Of a DNA stretch of 64,000 bases, positions 29,567-37,341 are shown in pieces. The notes under the pieces were generated by a model. That model worked only from the letters and a program-made list of their open reading frames with translations. It ran no database searches and was not told the origin of the DNA. The DNA is taken from contig NZ_NEGA01000004.1 in assembly GCF_002135315.1 (NCBI RefSeq), positions 1 through 64,000 on the forward strand. The letters are read 5' to 3'. The stretch is from Acinetobacter sp. ANC 3903 (GTDB lineage Bacteria; Pseudomonadota; Gammaproteobacteria; Pseudomonadales; Moraxellaceae). Within the stretch, counting starts at the first letter, position 1. Each line of letters begins with the position of its first letter. The translations under genes were made by a program, and so were the position numbers.

Positions 29567-30286
29567 ATGAATACTATTAAAACTGCTGTAGCGATCGCTT
29601 TAGTTGCAGGTACTACATCTGCTATGGCTGCTACTGCTGTAGAAACAACTCCAGCCGCTAAAGTTGCTGCTGCAAAAGCACAAGTAAAAACAGATGCTGC
29701 AAAAACTGCGACTGCTGTTAAAACCACTGCTGTTGCGACTCAAGCAAAAACTGCTGCCGTAGCTAAAACTGCTGCTCATACAACAGTAGCTGCCAAAGAT
29801 GCTGTAGTGGCAAAAGCTGCTGACGCAAAACAAGCGACTGTTGCTAAAACTGTTCAAGCAAAAGACGCTGCTGCGCACAAAACTGTAGCTGCCAAAGATG
29901 TTGTAGTCGCAAAAGCTGCTGATGCAAAACAAGCGACTGTTGCTAAAACTGTTCAAGCAAAAGACGCTGCTGCGCACAAAACTGTAGCTGCCAAAGATGC
30001 GATAGTAACTAAAACTGCTCAAGCAAAAAAAACTGCCGTAGCTAAAACCACTCAAGCAAAAGATGTAACTGTAGAAAAAACTGTAGCTGCGAAAGATGCT
30101 GTGGTAGAAAAAGCAGTTGAAGTGAAAGATGCGACTGTTACAACAACCACTGAAGCAAAAGATGCAACTGTAGAAAAAGCGACTGAAGTTAAACAAGCTG
30201 TTGCTGAAAAAGCGGATGCGGTTAAAACTGAAGTAAAAGCTGAGAAAAAATCATTCTTCTCTTGGTTTAAAAAATCTGCTGCTTAA
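29567..30286 (+). CDS. Exported Ala/Lys/Val-rich protein with 11-residue repeats
   Basis: ATG 29567 gives a signal peptide (MNTIKTAVAIALVAGTTSAMA), so the protein is probably periplasmic or surface-exposed. An upstream in-frame start at 29507 would bury it. The mature part is almost entirely Ala, Lys, Val, Thr and Asp, in 11-residue units such as KTVAAKDAVVA, KAADAKQATVA, KTVQAKDAAAH. Such 11-mers form long amphipathic helices in LEA group 3 proteins and similar membrane- or protein-protecting proteins; relationship to them is by pattern only. It ends SFFSWFKKSAA, an aromatic/basic tail. No enzyme motif. A terminator follows. Function unknown. Confidence 0.82.
   Translation: MNTIKTAVAIALVAGTTSAMAATAVETTPAAKVAAAKAQVKTDAAKTATAVKTTAVATQAKTAAVAKTAAHTTVAAKDAVVAKAADAKQATVAKTVQAKDAAAHKTVAAKDVVVAKAADAKQATVAKTVQAKDAAAHKTVAAKDAIVTKTAQAKKTAVAKTTQAKDVTVEKTVAAKDAVVEKAVEVKDATVTTTTEAKDATVEKATEVKQAVAEKADAVKTEVKAEKKSFFSWFKKSAA
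29786..29983 (+). repeat. Two 99-bp tandem repeats within the 11-mer protein gene
   Basis: Units 29786-29884 and 29885-29983 are nearly identical at DNA level (a few substitutions), each encoding 33 residues, that is three 11-mers; a third partial unit begins at 29984. The low divergence indicates recent duplication or gene conversion. Confidence 0.9.
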
Positions 30287-30310
30287 TCTTGCCTGAACGC
30301 ATATGAGCGC

Positions 30311-30343
30311 TAAAAAAGATGCCATCTGCTGGCATCTTTTTTT
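30311..30343 (+). terminator. Terminator of the 11-mer repeat protein gene
   Basis: AAAAGATGCCA and TGGCATCTTTT arms pair around TCTGC, followed by a T run, 25 bp after the stop codon. Confidence 0.9.
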
Positions 30344-30474
30344 ATTTCAGCAGCTTTTTTTCTTTCTGGTTTAAGCAAGTCACGTATCTTAATACAGATT
30401 AAAAAATCCTGAATTAAAAACGGGTATCTCTTCCTGTTTGGTATTGTTCACACATATAGCAAAAGCCTGATTGC

Positions 30475-30954
30475 TTAATTTCGCCGAGTATTTTCCAACA
30501 CACCCAATGAAATTTGTTCTCGAGCGATTTGTACATTCACGGCATTACGGTTTATGCCAAAAGGCTCAAGCAGTACATACAGGCCTTCTCGTGGGTCTGA
30601 TGATTGCAAACCCCGGGCAATGGCCAGAACATATTGCTGTAGTGGCAATGGCAGACTGTTGATGTCTGGCATAGGGGGTTCAGGAACCAGATCTATAGTC
30701 ATCACAATAGTAGGATCTACCACAAAATTCTGGGCATCCATTTGGATTTGCATAATCCGGTGCTGCAAGGCTTTCTCTCGTTGATGATCATGTGGATCAT
30801 ACATGACCTGTACTGTTTCGGCTTCAGCTCTTAACTCCGAATCCGTTAAGGGGCTTAATTCAGGTGCATCAGCTATATCGGCAAAAGTAGATGAAATGGA
30901 AAAACTTCCGGCAATCGCTACGATTGCACAGGACAATTTTTTTAGCAGGTTCAT
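30475..30954 (-). CDS. Exported hypothetical protein, paralogue 1
   Basis: Start ATG 30954 gives MNLLKKLSCAIVAIAGSFS, a signal peptide cleaved near STFA, so it is periplasmic (159 aa). The mature part contains LPLPLQQYVLAIARGLQS and GLYVLLEPFGINRN, clearly homologous to the protein at 33247-33774. No known domain is recognised. The two paralogues bracket a three-gene block on the same strand. Confidence 0.75.
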   Translation of the reverse strand: MNLLKKLSCAIVAIAGSFSISSTFADIADAPELSPLTDSELRAEAETVQVMYDPHDHQREKALQHRIMQIQMDAQNFVVDPTIVMTIDLVPEPPMPDINSLPLPLQQYVLAIARGLQSSDPREGLYVLLEPFGINRNAVNVQIAREQISLGVLENTRRN

Positions 30955-31224
30955 GGCAGTTCTACTCAACAATGAATTGAAGTAAACAAACAACCGTCGA
31001 CACCTGTAATTGTATAGCGTATGCGCCTTTCAGCCAGTTAGCCCTGACTAATGGTCTTGCAGGACATTCTAACTTTCGTTAAAAAAGCTGCCCATTTCAC
31101 CACTTAAAAAACAGGAGAACTGCGTCGATAAAAAAGCTCTACGCTGGATCATGTTTCTATAAATCAGATTTTTATCTTCCCTTGCTTATGCTGCCCTGCT
31201 GACATAAAAATTCCGTCATAATCT

Positions 31225-31959
31225 TTATTTTTCTCGCATTCCAACGCGTAAAAGTACAGGAAATGTTACATCTAAGGGTTCGGATGCAGCTTGCAAAGCC
31301 TCTGAAATCGGCTGTAATGGATCATGCGTGTTGTGATCCTGATAATGTTTCAGCGCTGACCAGGTTTTCAAATAACTGAGCAGTTGCTGTCCTGTCCACT
31401 GATAATGTAAATGCAGTTCCGGTACAGTTTGTTCCTGAAAAGGAAATGGAATGGTTTGATACAGCTCATCAATATAACGGCGTTCACTGTCCCAATAGCC
31501 TTTTAAGGTTTCAAAATACAGCTGCTGAACCAAACGGTTAATCGCAGCATCCTGTACTTCAATGAGGCCATAACCAATGGCAGCGAACACGCCTTGCGGT
31601 TTAAGCACCCGTTTAATTTCTTTATAAAATGCCTCAAAGTCAAACCAGTGAATCGCTTGTGCCACAGTCACCAAATCGAGGGACTGCTCTGGAATAGTGG
31701 TCTGCTCTGCCGCTTGTACCTGATAGCTGACATTTTCAAAATAAGGCGCTTGTTGTAACTGAGCCTCGCTAATATCTGTAGCCAGCACATGCTCGAAATA
31801 TGGAGCCAGAAGCTGGGTAAACTGACCTGAGCCAGCGCCGCAATCCCAGGCAAAAGTTCGTTCTGGTACATGACGTAAAATTTCTTTGACAATTTGGATG
31901 GAATAGCTCGGACGGGCCTGCTTATAGCGCAAACTATTGCTGGAAAAAAGATCTTTCAT
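31225..31959 (-). CDS. Class I SAM-dependent methyltransferase
   Basis: The 244-aa protein has a SAM-binding motif I (AWDCGAGSGQFTQLLAP), motif II region (HVLATDISEAQLQQAP) and the UbiE/Methyltransf_11-like segments LDLVTVAQAIHWFDFEAF and IKRVLKPQGVFAAIGYG. The conserved HWFD is typical of the group acting on small metabolites; substrate unknown. It lies 28 bp after the hypothetical membrane-anchored gene on the same strand. Confidence 0.87.
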   Translation of the reverse strand: MKDLFSSNSLRYKQARPSYSIQIVKEILRHVPERTFAWDCGAGSGQFTQLLAPYFEHVLATDISEAQLQQAPYFENVSYQVQAAEQTTIPEQSLDLVTVAQAIHWFDFEAFYKEIKRVLKPQGVFAAIGYGLIEVQDAAINRLVQQLYFETLKGYWDSERRYIDELYQTIPFPFQEQTVPELHLHYQWTGQQLLSYLKTWSALKHYQDHNTHDPLQPISEALQAASEPLDVTFPVLLRVGMREK

Positions 31960-31987
31960 TTAACGATGCTCAAATATTTTTATCAGT

Positions 31988-32701
31988 TTAATCAATAATC
32001 TGATCGATTCTAAAACTGGTCTGGGCAATGGGCACCAGCTGATCATTCAATTGATAATATTTAACATCGTATGTCCCCACTTTCCAGCCTTTTACCGGAT
32101 TAAAACTGACCCAGTTCTGTTCCCGATTGGCACTGATGCGCTGCGGCATAAAAAACAGCACTTCACCTGTAGCCTGGTTGCTCCAGCGAACAAAAACCTG
32201 CTGGTTATTCGGCGTTTTTCCTAAAGTATCAAAATGGGCAAAAAGCTGTTGTCCGGCATAAATCTGTCTCGGCAGCACGTTATTGGTTATATATTGTTGC
32301 TGCGCCGTAACGTTGGCCTGACCGGTCATAGCTTCATTAGGATTATTTTTTGCATCGACAAATTCACCGACCAGACGTTTGGCAAACTCGTGCTTGTTGT
32401 GGATAGCAGATAAATCATAATCCGGAAAAGCCTGCGACAGATACTTATCGATCTGCTCGGGTGTGGCCTGATCGATAACACTATTGACTTGGGTTTTCTG
32501 TTTTTTCAGCTGTTGCTGCAATACCTGATGATTATCAGGTTGCGCTTGCGTGTTTTGCTGAATAGTCTGGATAAAATTTTCCACAGCCATATCCTGAGTA
32601 TGCTCAGGAACAGATGGTTCAGATTCAGGCTTGGATGGGGCAACAAAATAGCCCAATCCAAAACACAGCATGCCAATCAGCAGTGGCATCACAAATTTCA
32701 T
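31988..32701 (-). CDS. Hypothetical membrane-anchored periplasmic protein
   Basis: ATG 32701 gives MKFVMPLLIGMLCFGLGYFV, one N-terminal transmembrane helix or uncleaved signal, followed by a Pro/Glu linker, a Gln-rich helical region (QQLKKQKTQVNSVIDQ) and a beta-rich C-terminal domain (QVFVRWSNQATGEVLFF, VSFNPVKGWKVGTYDVKYYQL). The last segment resembles ligand-binding or Ig-like sandwich domains in pattern only. 237 aa. It is 18 bp downstream of the lipoprotein gene, so probably an operon. Confidence 0.72.
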   Translation of the reverse strand: MKFVMPLLIGMLCFGLGYFVAPSKPESEPSVPEHTQDMAVENFIQTIQQNTQAQPDNHQVLQQQLKKQKTQVNSVIDQATPEQIDKYLSQAFPDYDLSAIHNKHEFAKRLVGEFVDAKNNPNEAMTGQANVTAQQQYITNNVLPRQIYAGQQLFAHFDTLGKTPNNQQVFVRWSNQATGEVLFFMPQRISANREQNWVSFNPVKGWKVGTYDVKYYQLNDQLVPIAQTSFRIDQIID

Positions 32702-32719
32702 GCGGCTTAAATACACGAC

Positions 32720-33169
32720 TTAGTTGCAGCGAATGGTTTCAGTCAGGTTTCCGACCGTTATATTCAAGCTACCTGTAGGAAATAATGCCCCTGCAGCGAC
32801 TTGCTGCCTGGTCAAATTGGTTCCTGAAAGCAGTCTTAATCCTTCCGAAGTACAAAGTCCGGTTTGGGTATCATTGGTCAGTCTTGCCACACAGCCATTT
32901 ACCGTCACTTGATGGATATTTGCTCCAGGTTGAGCACATAGCTGAGTAATAACAACTGAAGAAGGTGATTCCAGCTCACAGGCTGAACAGTCCTGATTTG
33001 CGCCACCACAGGCATTGGCCGCTTTTTCACTGCGGCAAATAAAAGTTTGCGTACCAAAGGTAAAGGTTTTCTCAAAAGAAGAGTTGAAGTGATCTTCAAA
33101 TCCACTACCACCACAAGCCGTGACCAACACCGATAAAAAAGTGAGTACGGGGAGCGCGATTCTTTTCAT
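32720..33169 (-). CDS. Hypothetical lipoprotein, Cys-rich
   Basis: The N-terminus MKRIALPVLTFLSVLVTACG contains a lipobox (LVTAC, lipid-anchored Cys19), so the protein is membrane-anchored in the envelope. The mature part (131 aa) has about nine further Cys residues (ICRSEK, ACGGANQDCSACE, LCAQP, GCVARL, GLCTSE, IRCN), suggesting disulphide bonds. No domain recognised. Same strand as 31988 and 33247. Confidence 0.75.
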   Translation of the reverse strand: MKRIALPVLTFLSVLVTACGGSGFEDHFNSSFEKTFTFGTQTFICRSEKAANACGGANQDCSACELESPSSVVITQLCAQPGANIHQVTVNGCVARLTNDTQTGLCTSEGLRLLSGTNLTRQQVAAGALFPTGSLNITVGNLTETIRCN

Positions 33170-33246
33170 TGTGGAGTCTCCAATAGTTATTGCTTTGATT
33201 CTATAAGAAAGAAATCCTCAACCTGTGGAAATGTAAAGCGAGAAAA

Positions 33247-33774
33247 TTATTGCATTTTCGGTGTCGGTACCACAGGTAAAGGAGGATTATTCACAGAACG
33301 TTCAAGCGTACCAATATTGATATTGTTCAGGTTAATCTGTAGATGCGTACCACGTTCGAGGGGCTGCATACTGTTGCTACGGTCTATGCCAAAGGGTTGC
33401 AACATAATATACAAGCCTTGCGTAGGATCACTCGACTGTAAACCCTGAGCAATATTCAATACATGTTGTTGCAGTAAGGGAGGTAAGGAAGTTAGGTCTG
33501 GCTGTGATTGTAAGGGCTGAATTTCAAGATTGGCAACCACATGGCTGTCTATCATAAAGTTTTGGGCTTCACGTGAATTACGAATTATTTGATGCTGTAA
33601 AGCACGGCGATTCATCTCATCATTCTGATACGGCACAATCCCTGTTTCTTTACGTAATTCTGGCTCAGCCAACACTTGCAGGGTCGGCAAGGTCACAGTG
33701 TCATCCGCATGGGCCATCATGCTTTCTATACAACCGAACATCAACACCAACGCAGAGATTTTTAGAAGATTCAT
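33247..33774 (-). CDS. Exported hypothetical protein, paralogue 2
   Basis: ATG 33774 gives MNLLKISALVLMFGCIESMM and a signal peptide (175 aa total). The segments RRALQHQIIRNSREAQNFMI, LPPLLQQHVLNIAQGLQSSD and GLYIMLQPFGIDRS align with the paralogue at 30475-30954. The C-terminal extension (ERSVNNPPLPVVPTPKMQ) is absent from paralogue 1. Function unknown. Confidence 0.75.
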   Translation of the reverse strand: MNLLKISALVLMFGCIESMMAHADDTVTLPTLQVLAEPELRKETGIVPYQNDEMNRRALQHQIIRNSREAQNFMIDSHVVANLEIQPLQSQPDLTSLPPLLQQHVLNIAQGLQSSDPTQGLYIMLQPFGIDRSNSMQPLERGTHLQINLNNINIGTLERSVNNPPLPVVPTPKMQ

Positions 33775-34002
33775 AAGCTTGACTCGTAACGTAATTTCAA
33801 GGCAATGCAGCTTCACACCATGCAAGGAAAATGCTTCTCACTGCAACTGTATACGTTATAGCCTACATGAAATTCCGTTTTTGCTCACATTAACTCAGAT
33901 AAACGGTGTTTTAATCACCACAATGATTAATGATATTTGATTCTTATTGCTGTTTTATCGCAGCTTGCATGCAGATATAAAAACTATACCCAACAGGCAG
34001 GC

Positions 34003-34036
34003 AAAAAAAATCCCCAAACAATGTTTGAGGATTTTT
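34003..34036 (-). terminator. Terminator after tRNA-Phe copy near 34.1 kb
   Basis: On the minus strand the sequence AATCCTCAAAC-ATT-GTTTGGGGATT forms a hairpin followed by a T run, immediately downstream of the tRNA. Confidence 0.85.
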
Positions 34037-34042
34037 TGAATA

Positions 34043-34118
34043 TGGTGGCGAGACCCAGGATCGAACTGGGGACACACGGATTTTCAATCCGTTGCTCTAC
34101 CTACTGAGCTATCACGCC
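34043..34118 (-). tRNA. tRNA-Phe (anticodon GAA), downstream copy
   Basis: The cloverleaf begins GGCGTGATAGCTCAG and ends with encoded CCA; the anticodon stem ACGGA/TCCGT encloses TTGAAAA, giving GAA (Phe). The acceptor stem GGCGTGA/TCTCGCC contains a U5-U68 mismatch, present in both copies. Confidence 0.96.
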
Positions 34119-34196
34119 AATGCCGTGTATTAAGCCGTATCTGTCATCAATAGTCAATATAATTCATCACATTTTTATTTGATCGAATATTTTTTA

Positions 34197-34229
34197 CCCA
34201 AAAAAAATCCCTGATGGGATCAGGGATTG
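34197..34229 (-). terminator. Terminator between the two tRNA-Phe genes
   Basis: On the minus strand AATCCCTGA-TCCCA-TCAGGGATT is followed by T7. It separates the tRNA-Phe genes into independent transcripts. Confidence 0.88.
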
Positions 34230-34253
34230 AAATCTTAAAATAGATTTTAAATA

Positions 34254-34329
34254 TGGTGGCGAGACCCAGGATCGAACTGGGGACACACGGATTTTCAATC
34301 CGTTGCTCTACCTACTGAGCTATCACGCC
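34254..34329 (-). tRNA. tRNA-Phe (anticodon GAA), upstream copy
   Basis: Identical in sequence to the copy at 34043-34118, with the same U5-U68 acceptor mismatch and encoded CCA. The two are 211 bp apart on the same strand with unrelated spacer sequences. Confidence 0.96.
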
Positions 34330-34570
34330 GATGCCGCGTATTAAACAGTTTAAGTGTTTTTCAGTCAAGCAAGTTTTTGGCTTTTTAAAGCAAACGTTTA
34401 TTTTTACAGCAATTTGGCGTTTATTTGCTTATTTTTTATTTAAAACTCAAATCATTATTTAATAGATCTCTTTCATAAATCAAAAAATGTTCAATATTTA
34501 GATATTTTAAATCAGTACGGCCTCATTTGATTGATTTAATTTTTTTTACCTTTTCGTAGGCAATCTCTCT

Positions 34571-34722
34571 ACTTTTGAAAGGTCAAAATGAGGATCTCAA
34601 AATATATTTTGAGTCCGCAAGAAAAACCTCTTGTTTCCCATACACGACATCCTGAGCCAGTTTTAAGCACTGCTTTAAAATGCAGCGCAAGGGATGGGAA
34701 ACGTGTGGCATCCATGCCACAC
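34571..34722. ncRNA. Highly structured intergenic RNA candidate
   Basis: Consecutive pairings occur here. They are TTTTGA/TCAAAA (34573-34588), CTCAAAATA/TATTTTGAG (34596-34613), CAAGA/TCTTG (34618-34633), GTTTCCCAT (34633-34641) with ATGGGAAAC (34694-34702) closing a domain that holds TTTTAAGCA/TGCTTTAAAA, and GTGTGGCA/TGCCACAC (34703-34722) around TCCA. No protein is encoded. The density of stems suggests a folded RNA; its strand is undecided. It reminds me of phage-derived C4-type antisense RNAs reported in Acinetobacter, but that is memory-based and unverified. Confidence 0.5.
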
Positions 34723-34835
34723 TCATCAATCTAATATCGACTCAAATCTATTTTCAATTTCAGCTTTACGAACAATTTTTAGTTTCTAAAATGATTTATA
34801 AAAGAAGTCTAATAGTACCCATATTTTTCCCTCAT

Positions 34836-34863
34836 AAAAAAGCAGCCTCAAGGCTGCTTTTTT
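34836..34863 (-). terminator. Bidirectional terminator after the GNAT gene
   Basis: AAAAAAGCAGCC (34836-34847) pairs with GGCTGCTTTTTT (34852-34863) around TCAA. It lies 15 bp downstream of the GNAT stop codon. Confidence 0.92.
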
Positions 34864-34878
34864 ATTTGCCAGGCGGTT

Positions 34879-35256
34879 TTAGATTTTTTCCAGATGGGCC
34901 AGACAACGATGAATTGCTCCACAGCCCGGCTCAAATGTCTTCACGCCTTTTTCTTCTTCCATGCGGCACACTTCACTGACCAGGCGTTCTGCAACCCCGC
35001 GTCCACGGTTGGCCGGATGTACCACAATATTTTCCAGTACTCGGCTTTCGCCCTGCCCGGTACACCAAATCGCCCCAATCAATTTTGTATTAAATTCTGC
35101 TGTATAAACTAAGGTATACTGAGCCAAGTTTTGCTCTAGTTGTTCAATGGCATCCTGCCCGTCACCAAATTCCGGGCTGGTGTCATACAGTCGCTCAAGC
35201 TGGCTGCGCACTTCGTCATTTTCTAGTGAAGTATAAGCATGTACGGTAATAGGCAT
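34879..35256 (-). CDS. GNAT-fold protein, PanZ/PanM-like
   Basis: A 125-aa GNAT-family protein: beta-strand LVYTAEFNTKLIGAIWC, then LENIVVHPANRGRGVAERLV, whose R-G-R-G-V segment is the acetyl-CoA-binding loop. Short GNAT proteins of this kind include PanZ/PanM, which binds acetyl-CoA and triggers maturation of aspartate decarboxylase (PanD); overall length and layout fit that group, but a generic acetyltransferase is possible. It is divergent from hisB. Confidence 0.75.
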   Translation of the reverse strand: MPITVHAYTSLENDEVRSQLERLYDTSPEFGDGQDAIEQLEQNLAQYTLVYTAEFNTKLIGAIWCTGQGESRVLENIVVHPANRGRGVAERLVSEVCRMEEEKGVKTFEPGCGAIHRCLAHLEKI

Positions 35257-35353
35257 TGATTAACCCTCCTGAGCAATCTAATATGCGGGGACTTCGTCAC
35301 CCGCGAAAAAACATTTTACATCATCATTTTTGACGTTTTTGAGGAACGTGTCT

Positions 35354-35947
35354 ATGACGCAACGTATCAGTGAAGTGGTAAGAAACACTAACGAAACCAA
35401 AATCCGAGTTCGTGTGAATCTTGATGGTACAGGTCAAGGCACTCTCAACACAGGTGTTCCATTTTTAGATCATATGATTGATCAAATCAAGCGACATGGC
35501 TTATTTGACATTGATATTCATTGTGATGGTGACCTGGATATCGATGATCATCATACCGTAGAAGACTGCGGGATCACACTTGGACAAGCATTTGCCCAAG
35601 CCCTAGGTGACAAAAAAGGCTTAAAACGCTATGGTCATTTTTATGCCCCCCTAGATGAGTCTTTAAGTCGTGTAGTAGTCGATTTATCAGGTCGTCCGGG
35701 TCTGTTTATGGATATTCCATTTACACGTTCGATGATTGGTCGTTTTGATGTTGATCTATTCTCTGAATTTTTTCAAGGTTTTGTGAATCACGCCTTAATG
35801 ACGCTGCACATTGACAACCTGAAAGGCAAAAACAGCCACCACCAGATTGAAAGCGTATTTAAAGCTTTTGCTCGCGCACTACGTATGGCATGTGAAGTTG
35901 ACCCACGTGCCGAAGGTAAAGTTGCTTCAACTAAAGGTACTTTGTAA
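35354..35947 (+). CDS. hisB: Imidazoleglycerol-phosphate dehydratase
   Basis: HisB dehydrates imidazole glycerol phosphate to imidazole acetol phosphate in histidine synthesis. The monofunctional 197-aa protein has the Mn-binding His motifs in [42 protein letters not shown] and [22 protein letters not shown] 35354 has a GAGG site 9 nt upstream; an in-frame upstream ATG at 35330 has none. Its stop overlaps the hisH start (TAATG), so the two are translationally coupled. Confidence 0.97.
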   Translation: MTQRISEVVRNTNETKIRVRVNLDGTGQGTLNTGVPFLDHMIDQIKRHGLFDIDIHCDGDLDIDDHHTVEDCGITLGQAFAQALGDKKGLKRYGHFYAPLDESLSRVVVDLSGRPGLFMDIPFTRSMIGRFDVDLFSEFFQGFVNHALMTLHIDNLKGKNSHHQIESVFKAFARALRMACEVDPRAEGKVASTKGTL

Positions 35948-36564
35948 TGACCCGTATTGCCCTTCTTGACTATGGTATGGGAAATTTACACTCTGCAGCC
36001 AAAGCTTTGGAACATGTCGGCGCAACTGTAGATGTAACCAATGATCCCAAACTGATTGCGCAAGCCGATAAAATCGTATTTCCGGGTGTAGGCGCAATGC
36101 GTGACTGTATGCAGGGCATGCATGAAGCAGGGATTGATGAAGTGGTACGCCATGCCGTATTTAACAAGCCTGTTCTGGCGATTTGTGTCGGTATGCAAGC
36201 CTTGATGCAACGCTCGGAAGAAAATGGCGGTTCAGATGCGCTGGGTATTTTTGTAGGTGAAGTGAAGCGCTTCCCGGAAATGACCGGTTTAAAAGTACCG
36301 CATATGGGCTGGAACCAGGTGCATCAGGCTGACCCAAGCCATCCAATGTGGAAAGACATTGAACAGGATGCACGTTTCTATTTCGTGCATAGTTTCTATG
36401 TTGAACCTCAAGATAAAAGTCTTGTGGCAGCCACTTGTGACTATGGTTTAGAATTCTGCACAGCGCTGCATAAAGAGAACCTGTTTGCAACCCAGTTCCA
36501 CCCTGAAAAAAGCCATACAGCGGGTCTACAATTGCTGAAAAACTTTGTGGAATGGAAGATCTAA
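35947..36564 (+). CDS. hisH: Imidazole glycerol phosphate synthase, glutaminase subunit
   Basis: HisH releases ammonia from glutamine for HisF. This class I glutamine amidotransferase (205 aa) shows [16 protein letters not shown], the nucleophile Cys in [12 protein letters not shown], and the His/Glu pair in [13 protein letters not shown]. Coupled to hisB; hisF, its partner, is about 9 kb downstream, so the complex is encoded at separate loci. Confidence 0.97.
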   Translation: MTRIALLDYGMGNLHSAAKALEHVGATVDVTNDPKLIAQADKIVFPGVGAMRDCMQGMHEAGIDEVVRHAVFNKPVLAICVGMQALMQRSEENGGSDALGIFVGEVKRFPEMTGLKVPHMGWNQVHQADPSHPMWKDIEQDARFYFVHSFYVEPQDKSLVAATCDYGLEFCTALHKENLFATQFHPEKSHTAGLQLLKNFVEWKI

Positions 36565-36582
36565 ACCCATTGCAGTCAGTTT

Positions 36583-36609
36583 AAAAAAGCTCACTTCGGT
36601 GGGCTTTTT
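36583..36609 (+). terminator. Terminator of hisBH
   Basis: AAAAAGCTCAC pairs with GTGGGCTTTTT around a TTCG tetraloop, followed by T residues, 19 bp after the hisH stop. Confidence 0.92.
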
Positions 36610-36706
36610 ATTTATTCGGGATTTTTTCCTTTGTTTTTTGCTAAAAAATGCTTATGCTTTGACCAAATATTCAACATATTTATTTAAAAAATATAGGAAA
36701 ATAATA

Positions 36707-37237
36707 ATGAACTCCTTTTCAAATGACTCCGCCTTGAATGCTGCCGGCCGTTTTGGACGTTTATCTTATCTGGGCTGGAATGGTCTGCTATTGTTGGTCG
36801 TGATGACACTGGGCATTCTGAGCGCCATCCTGCTTCCTGGTTTTGCACCAGAACCCGGCCAAGGCATGTCAATTTTCCCCAGGTTGCTGTTAGGCATTGT
36901 CTATATTGCGATGATCTACTTCTCTTTTATTTTTGCGATTCGTCGCCTGCATGACCTGAACCAAAGTGGCTGGTTGTCTTTGCTGATGTTCATACCATTG
37001 GTCAATTTGGGTTTGGCCGTGTATTTAACCTTTGCCAAAGGTGATGAACATGAAAACCAGTTTGGTCTACCACGTAGCACAGAAACCTGGGAGAAAGTTT
37101 TAGCCTGGTTCTATGTACTGATTTTTCCACTTGGTGTCCTTACTGCAATCGCTATCCCTGCTTATCAAGACTATGTACAGCGCGCACATCAAGCACAAAT
37201 AGAAATACAGCCGCAAGCAGAGCAAAACCACTCATAA
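36707..37237 (+). CDS. DUF805 membrane protein with a pilin-like C-terminal helix
   Basis: ATG 36707 (AGGA site upstream) gives a 176-aa protein starting MNSFSNDSALNAAGRFGRLS. The DUF805 core is present: GRFGRLSYLGWN, three hydrophobic helices, and FAIRRLHDLNQSGWLSLL with the RLHD.N.SGW motif. After FAKGDEHENQFG it continues into a fourth hydrophobic segment VLIFPLGVLTAIAIPAYQDY, which closely matches the N-terminal helix of type IV pilins (AIAIPAYQDY) but without a prepilin peptidase cleavage site. DUF805 proteins have no known biochemical role. Inner-membrane location predicted. Confidence 0.85.
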   Translation: MNSFSNDSALNAAGRFGRLSYLGWNGLLLLVVMTLGILSAILLPGFAPEPGQGMSIFPRLLLGIVYIAMIYFSFIFAIRRLHDLNQSGWLSLLMFIPLVNLGLAVYLTFAKGDEHENQFGLPRSTETWEKVLAWFYVLIFPLGVLTAIAIPAYQDYVQRAHQAQIEIQPQAEQNHS

Positions 37238-37254
37238 CTTCCGCTATACATGAC

Positions 37255-37284
37255 TAAAGCCTGCAATATGCAGGCTTTATTTTT
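37255..37284 (+). terminator. Terminator of the DUF805 gene
   Basis: TAAAGCCTGCA (37255-37265) pairs with TGCAGGCTTTA (37269-37279), followed by T residues. Confidence 0.9.
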
Positions 37285-37341
37285 GCCTAAAATTTGAAAA
37301 ACCATTAAGCTGAATGGCAATAAACCACGCTATCAATTGTT

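Noticed and set aside
29600..30196. 198-codon minus-strand frame rich in Ser, Phe and Cys
   Set aside because: It is the antisense shadow of the Ala/Lys repeat gene; its repetitiveness is explained by the 99-bp repeats.
34680..34979. 99-codon plus-strand frame
   Set aside because: It overlaps the folded RNA region, a terminator and the opposite strand of the GNAT gene, and has no family features.
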